DNA of 64,000 nt from Betaproteobacteria bacterium (GTDB lineage: Bacteria > Pseudomonadota > Gammaproteobacteria > Burkholderiales > SG8-39), in NCBI GenBank assembly GCA_947482825.1, contig CANKMT010000015.1, positions 1 to 64,000 on the forward strand, given 5' to 3'. The notes beneath the pieces are model-generated. The model saw only the letters and a list, made by a program, of their open reading frames with translations. It made no database searches and was not told the origin of the DNA. Positions 60,471 through 64,000 of this stretch are shown piece after piece (positions within the stretch are counted from its first letter, which is position 1; the number at the start of each line of letters is the position of its first letter). Both the position numbers and the translations under genes were made by a program.

Positions 60471-61004
60471 ATGGCGAACGCAGTGGCCCGTCACGAAATT
60501 GATCCGAACGTCGTCGGGCTGTCGCTCAACGACATCGCGGCGAAGTACACCGCCCGATTCAAAGAGCGCCCGGCAAACTGGAATGCGTATGCGGACGCGG
60601 CGTTCGAAGGTTGGAAGCGCGCGCGCTACCAGTTCATCGGGAATACCAACGGGGGTACCGAGACCGGCGTGATCCCCCAGGGCGGCCTGACGTTGAGCAT
60701 CATGGAAGTGCCGCCGGGGCAGGGGAATGCGGCCCATACGCACGAAGTCGAGGAAGTGTTCTTCGTCCTCAAGGGGCAGCTCACGGTGTTCTTCGAAACC
60801 GAGGACGGCGAGCGCCTCGAGACGCTGCTGAACGAGTGGGACTGCGCTTCCTGCCCCAGGGGCGTGATCCATGGTTACCAGAACAACACGAAGGAAACGA
60901 TTTTCATGCAGGTCATGCTCGGCAAGAGCGGCAAGACCGAACTGCTGGGCTACGCCGACCCGAAGCTGTTCGAGCATCGCGGTGCGCACCTGAAGCAGGC
61001 CTGA
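60471..61004 (+). CDS. Cupin-domain protein
   Basis: A 177-residue single-domain cupin. After about 60 residues of helical lead comes GGLTLSIMEVPPGQGNAAHT followed by HEVEEVFFVLKGQLTVFF (motif 1 HxH...E) and PRGVIHGYQN (motif 2 His). The metal site is complete. ATG 60471 has GGGGAGC upstream. It lies 13 bases before a Bug receptor gene and divergent from the esterase. A metal-dependent dioxygenase or isomerase role is possible. Confidence 0.88.
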   Translation: MANAVARHEIDPNVVGLSLNDIAAKYTARFKERPANWNAYADAAFEGWKRARYQFIGNTNGGTETGVIPQGGLTLSIMEVPPGQGNAAHTHEVEEVFFVLKGQLTVFFETEDGERLETLLNEWDCASCPRGVIHGYQNNTKETIFMQVMLGKSGKTELLGYADPKLFEHRGAHLKQA

Positions 61005-61017
61005 GGGGGAAGCCCAA

Positions 61018-62013
61018 TTGAAGAACCTTTCCCGCTTGCTGCCGCATTTTCTGGCGCCGCTGGTGCTTGGCATCGCCTGCGCCGTCGGCGCATCGCCCGC
61101 GTTCGCGCAGGCGTATCCGTCCAAGACGATCCGGTTCATCGTGCCGTTTCCCGCAGGCGGGGGCACCGACTTCGTGGCGCGCACCCTCGCGACCCGGCTC
61201 TCGACTGTGTTCGGCCAGTCGATCGTCACTGACAATCGTCCCGGTGCGGCCGGCATGATCGGGGTCGAGGCGGCGGCACGCTCGCCGGCCGACGGCTACA
61301 CGGTCCTGATCGCGGGCGTCGGGGAATTGACTATCAACCCGGGCATCTATCGCAAGATCACCTACGACACGAACAAGGACTTCCAGGCGGTCAGCGTGCT
61401 CGCGAAGAATCCGTTCCTGCTCGTCGTCAACCCGAAGCTCTTGCCGGTGACCGACGTGCAAGGCTTCATCCGCTTCGCCAAGGCGAATCCGGGGAAGATC
61501 AACTACGCGTCGTTCGGCGCCGGGAGCATCGCACATGTGATCGCCGAAGCCTTCGCGCAGCGCGCCGATATCAAGCTCACGCACGTGCCATACAAAGGCG
61601 CAGCCCCGGCCGTGCAGGACCTGGTGGGCGGGCAGGTTGCGGCGATGTTCGTGGACTTCGGCGCGGCCAAAGGGCACATCGGCGCCGGCACTCTGCGCGC
61701 CCTCGCCGTTTCGACCAAGGAGCGGCACCCGGCGTTGCCTTCGGTCCCCACGGTGGCCGAGTCAGGCCTGGAGAATTTCGAGGCGTTTTCTTGGATCGGG
61801 AGCATGGTGCCCGCGGGGACGCCGAAGGAAATCGTCTCCCGCCTGAACGCCGAGATCGTCAAGTCCGTCGCCTCGCCCGAGATGCAAAAGCAGTTCTCCG
61901 ACTACGGCGTCCTGCCGATGACGAACACGCCCGAGCAGCACGCGCAATTCGTGAAGCAGGAAATCGAGCGCTGGGGCGGCATCGTCAAGACTCTGGGGTT
62001 GTCGCTGGATTAG
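61018..62013 (+). CDS. Bug-type (TctC-like) solute receptor
   Basis: A 331-residue receptor, signal peptide ending near SPAFAQA, mature start YPSKTIRFIVPFPAGGGTDF, followed by DNRPGAAGMIGVE, ITYDTNKDFQAVSVL, NYASFGAGSIAHVIAEAF and HVPYKGAAPAVQDLVGG. It starts with TTG at 61018 behind GGGGGAAG. It follows the cupin by 13 bases, so uptake of the cupin/esterase substrate is likely. Confidence 0.92.
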   Translation: MKNLSRLLPHFLAPLVLGIACAVGASPAFAQAYPSKTIRFIVPFPAGGGTDFVARTLATRLSTVFGQSIVTDNRPGAAGMIGVEAAARSPADGYTVLIAGVGELTINPGIYRKITYDTNKDFQAVSVLAKNPFLLVVNPKLLPVTDVQGFIRFAKANPGKINYASFGAGSIAHVIAEAFAQRADIKLTHVPYKGAAPAVQDLVGGQVAAMFVDFGAAKGHIGAGTLRALAVSTKERHPALPSVPTVAESGLENFEAFSWIGSMVPAGTPKEIVSRLNAEIVKSVASPEMQKQFSDYGVLPMTNTPEQHAQFVKQEIERWGGIVKTLGLSLD

Positions 62014-62020
62014 CCATTGA

Positions 62021-62449
62021 TCAGGCGACCGTTGCCTGCCATGGATCGACCACTGGCACGTTCAGGTCGCGGAAATGGCGCACGTTTCGCGTCGCGAGCG
62101 TCGCGCGCCGCGCAAGAGCGATACCCGCGATCTGCGTATCGCGCATGTCGACCGGCCGCCCGCGCTTTTGCCGGTCGGCCGCAAGCAACGCCGCCTCGTC
62201 TGCCGCCGCGCCGTCGAAATCGAGAACGCGGTCTTCCAGGTCGTCCTTGAGTAGGCGCTCGAAGGCGGCTTCCAGCGCCTTCATGCGCCTGCCTTTGGGG
62301 AGCAGGGCCAGGCCGAAGCGGGCTTCGAACAGCGTCACGCTCGTGATCCAGACCGATTCGGCCGGCTGCCGGTCGAGCCATGCCACCACCGGCGCTTCGG
62401 GCTTCTGGCGCATCAACGCCGAAAGTACGTTGGTATCGAGAACGATCAC
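62021..62449 (-). CDS. FitB/VapC-type PIN-domain toxin
   Basis: A 142-residue PIN protein with acidic residues in MIVLDTNVLSALM (D5), SVTLFEARFG, VDMRDTQIAGIAL and the closing LATRNVRHF. The LDTNVLSALM and VDMRDxQIAGIA patterns are typical of FitB-like toxins. It overlaps the FitA-like antitoxin by four bases and ends seven bases from the convergent Bug gene. Confidence 0.92.
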   Translation of the reverse strand: MIVLDTNVLSALMRQKPEAPVVAWLDRQPAESVWITSVTLFEARFGLALLPKGRRMKALEAAFERLLKDDLEDRVLDFDGAAADEAALLAADRQKRGRPVDMRDTQIAGIALARRATLATRNVRHFRDLNVPVVDPWQATVA

Positions 62450-62694
62450 TCGTCAAAATCCGCGGAGCGCGCCGGCTGGCCGTGCAATTCCGGCAGGTCC
62501 GCTGTCAGGCCGATCTTTGCGAACCGCGCCGCGATGCGCGAACCCAGCCTGGGCGCCGGCCGGTTCGACTGCTTGAGGGCGTTGCGAAGAATGTGCCTCG
62601 CCTCTTCCTCCATGCTGCGCCCGTAGCGCTCGGCCCGCCGCTTGAGGCGCTGCTTTACGTCTTCTTCCAGGTCGCGGACGATGAATTGGGCCAT
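62446..62694 (-). CDS. FitA-like antitoxin
   Basis: An 82-residue protein, MAQFIVRDLEEDVKQRLKRR, followed by ERYGRSMEEEARHILRNAL, a FitA-type ribbon-helix-helix DNA-binding domain with the RSMEEEAR helix. The C-terminal tail (ARFAKIGLTADLPEL...) should block the toxin. A perfect 14-base palindrome lies 28 bases upstream. Confidence 0.9.
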   Translation of the reverse strand: MAQFIVRDLEEDVKQRLKRRAERYGRSMEEEARHILRNALKQSNRPAPRLGSRIAARFAKIGLTADLPELHGQPARSADFDE

Positions 62695-62722
62695 GGCCGG
62701 CCTCCGGGAGCTTGATCAATTC

Positions 62723-62736
62723 GATATCATGATATC
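62723..62736. promoter_or_regulatory. Perfect 14-bp palindrome, operator of the FitAB-like module
   Basis: GATATCATGATATC lies upstream of the antitoxin start in an AT-rich pocket of GC-rich DNA. Its position and symmetry fit autorepression by the FitA-like protein. Confidence 0.6.
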
Positions 62737-62845
62737 AAATCTTACTGGCCGGCGGCGGGCCGCACGTCGAGGTTGGCGGCGCGAAGGGCGCTCCCGCACT
62801 GGCGGACCGGCCCGGCCGGCAGCGGGCGCGTTTTTCCTGGCGCTT

Positions 62846-62872
62846 TTGTCACCCGCCCGCTTCGGCTATAAT
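62846..62872 (+). promoter_or_regulatory. Promoter of the tRNA-Arg gene
   Basis: TTGTCA (62846-62851) is followed after a 15-base spacer by a perfect TATAAT (62867-62872), ten bases before the tRNA. The spacer is short, so the -35 assignment is less sure than the -10. Confidence 0.6.
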
Positions 62873-62882
62873 CCGCCCCCTC

Positions 62883-62959
62883 GCGCCCATAGCTCAGCTG
62901 GATAGAGTACTTGGCTACGAACCAAGGGGTCGGGAGTTCGAATCTCTCTGGGCGCGCCA
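62883..62959 (+). tRNA. tRNA-Arg (ACG)
   Basis: A 77-base cloverleaf. Acceptor GCGCCCA pairs with TGGGCGC, followed by discriminator G and an encoded CCA (62957-62959). The D arm has AGCTCAGCTGGATAGAGT. The anticodon stem CTTGG/CCAAG encloses CTACGAA with anticodon ACG at 62917-62919. The T arm has GGGAGTTCGAATCTCTC. A TATAAT box lies ten bases upstream. Confidence 0.97.
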
Positions 62960-62980
62960 GTTTTCACAGGCAGGGATGTC

Positions 62981-63226
62981 ATGACCATTGACTATCAACC
63001 CTATATCGTTCGCGATCCCGCCATCTGTGGCGGTGTGCCGGTGGTCAAGGGCACTCGCGTTACCGTCCGCACCATCCTCGCGAGCCTCGCCGAGGGTATG
63101 AGCGTAGAAGAGATCGTCAGGGATTTCCCAACGCTCGATGTGCCCGCGGTACGCGCGGTCATCGCTTTCGCAGCGGTCTCCGCAGAGGAAGATTTGCCGG
63201 TTCCGCCTGCCCCGCTGCTTGCGTGA
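62981..63226 (+). CDS. DUF433 antitoxin
   Basis: An 81-residue protein of the DUF433 (VapB45-like) family: IVRDPAICGGVPVVKGTRVT, then VRTILASLAEGMSVEEIVRDFP. It is a helix-turn-helix-type small protein known from toxin-antitoxin pairs with DUF5615 PIN-like proteins. It starts 21 bases after the tRNA-Arg end. The next gene overlaps it by four bases. Confidence 0.9.
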   Translation: MTIDYQPYIVRDPAICGGVPVVKGTRVTVRTILASLAEGMSVEEIVRDFPTLDVPAVRAVIAFAAVSAEEDLPVPPAPLLA

Positions 63227-63579
63227 AGGTCAAACTCGACGAGAACATTCCTGAACGGCTGGCCGCTGTCCTGCAAAGTGCGGGACACGATGTAGACACG
63301 GTCGCCTCGGAAGGTTTGAAGGGTAAGCCGGATGGCGATGTCTGGCATGCCGCCCAGCGCGAAGAGCGGTTCCTGATCACCCAAGACCTCGATTTTTCTG
63401 ATCTGCGCGAGTTCAAGCCTGGGGGTCACATGGGGATTCTGCTCGTGCGCTTGCGCGAGCCCGGAGCTGATGCGCTAGTGACCCGAATCAGTGACGTCGT
63501 TCGCGATGAGGGTCTCGAGTCGTTTTCACGGTGTTTCGTCGTGCTTACGGACCGTAAGTTGCGCATACGGCGGCCGTAG
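63223..63579 (+). CDS. DUF5615 PIN-like toxin
   Basis: A 118-residue PIN-like protein with VKLDENIPERLAAVLQSAGH, ERFLITQDLDFSDLREF and GILLVRLREPG. This is the DUF5615 (Mut7-C-like) family, the usual partner of DUF433. GTG 63223 overlaps the antitoxin stop. A ribonuclease role is inferred from the PIN-like fold. Confidence 0.88.
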   Translation: MKVKLDENIPERLAAVLQSAGHDVDTVASEGLKGKPDGDVWHAAQREERFLITQDLDFSDLREFKPGGHMGILLVRLREPGADALVTRISDVVRDEGLESFSRCFVVLTDRKLRIRRP

Positions 63580-63700
63580 GCAGAGATACCGTTTCCGCAT
63601 TCAATAAGATTTCCCGATGTGTAGCCTTAGGCAGTTGATTCCTACAAATTGACCAACACGGCCTGCAACGGCTACTGACCCTCACCGAAAGAAGGAACTC

Positions 63701-64000
63701 ATGGACAAGATCGGATTCATCGGCCTCGGCCGGATGGGCAAGGGGATGGCGGCGAACCTGCGCAAGAAGGGCTTCGAGTTGATGGTGCTCGACATCAATG
63801 CCGCTCCGGTGGCGGAACTGGTCGCGTCAGGCGCTTCGGATGGCCAGAGTGTGGCGAAGGTCGCGCGCGAGTGCGGCGTGGTGATTACGATGCTTCCGAG
63901 CGCAGTCGAAGTAGAGCAGGTGGCGATGGGCGCCGACGGCATCTTCGCCAACGCCGGCCGAGGCAGCGTGCTGATGGACATGAGCACCATCGACCCCCTC
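63701..64000 (+). CDS. 3-Hydroxyisobutyrate dehydrogenase-like NAD(P)-binding protein, 5' part
   Basis: The first 100 residues of a beta-hydroxyacid dehydrogenase, cut by the window edge. It has the family start IGFIGLGRMGKGMAANLRKKG (GxGxxG, split here as GLGRMG), MLPSAVEVEQVAMG and VLMDMSTIDP. The STxDP/STIDP motif is the substrate-binding signature. GAAGGAA precedes the ATG. Members reduce or oxidise 3-hydroxyisobutyrate, tartronate semialdehyde and relatives; the latter would connect with glyoxylate from ureide breakdown. Confidence 0.9.
   Translation, partial: MDKIGFIGLGRMGKGMAANLRKKGFELMVLDINAAPVAELVASGASDGQSVAKVARECGVVITMLPSAVEVEQVAMGADGIFANAGRGSVLMDMSTIDPL

Noticed and set aside
1..64000. 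Riboswitches, replication origin and prophage genes
   Set aside because: No conserved leader structures, dnaA-box clusters, partition genes, phage structural genes or intact integrase were seen.

Overview
This 64 kb window is GC-rich, densely coded chromosome from what is most likely a betaproteobacterium of the Burkholderiales type. The support is the expansion of Bug-type (TctC-like) solute receptors (four, none with TctA/TctB partners here), the many IclR/GntR-controlled catabolic operons for CoA thioesters, and the LivKHMGF, TRAP and NitT/TauT-type importers. There is no prophage, no CRISPR array and no complete insertion sequence. Several genes carry frameshifts, stops or deletions near the 5' end, so either real decay or draft-assembly error is in play.

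Layout: (1) 1-5011, minus strand: an IclR regulator, acyl-CoA ligase, enoyl-CoA hydratase, a duplicated PaaA-like ferritin-fold protein and the start of a cupin, resembling a reduced CoA-dependent oxygenation pathway. It is divergent from (2) 5177-8195, an SDR / M29-like / TauD-type dioxygenase operon. (3) 8349-20006, plus strand: GntR regulator, two carboxyltransferases plus a free-standing biotin carrier but no biotin carboxylase, a complete NitT/TauT-type ABC importer, an epimerase, an SDR and a complete TRAP transporter. (4) 20120-28930: a variable zone with four toxin-antitoxin modules (MazF type and three PIN types), an IS91-like transposase remnant, hairpin repeats, a lipoprotein phosphoesterase, an MFS pump, a class V aminotransferase with an interrupted Tat leader and a frameshifted periplasmic binding protein. 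(5) 28935-39243: a hydratase, a Bug receptor remnant, a cupin-esterase fusion, a Bug receptor, an SDR, a TPP-dependent enzyme, an EamA exporter, a PLP decarboxylase and a Rieske oxygenase. (6) 39279-43897: Fic protein with phased upstream iterons, acyl-CoA ligase, MaoC hydratase, AAA/DUF4143 ATPase with a large promoter palindrome. (7) 43919-48275, minus: complete LivFGMHK importer. (8) 48415-53551: frameshifted PhyH dioxygenase, two membrane desaturases, and a minus-strand operon of a small ABM-domain protein, flavin reductase and FAD monooxygenase. (9) 53579-62013: N-carbamoyl-D-amino-acid hydrolase, hydantoinase, ureidoglycolate lyase, allantoicase, a hydantoin/allantoin-type racemase, two Bug receptors, an esterase and a cupin, i.e. 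ureide/hydantoin catabolism. (10) 62021-64000: FitAB-like module, tRNA-Arg(ACG), a DUF433/DUF5615 module and the start of a 3-hydroxyisobutyrate dehydrogenase-like gene.

Overall the genes read as modular uptake-plus-catabolism cassettes for organic acids, CoA thioesters and ureides, separated by toxin-antitoxin genes and small repeats at the cassette boundaries. The most unusual items are the two-carboxyltransferase/one-BCCP set without biotin carboxylase (possible biotin-dependent transcarboxylase), the PaaA-like tandem fusion with one metal-less half, the three 5'-end lesions in exported proteins between 23.3 and 30.6 kb, the phased iterons before the Fic gene, and a dispersed 63-bp repeat.
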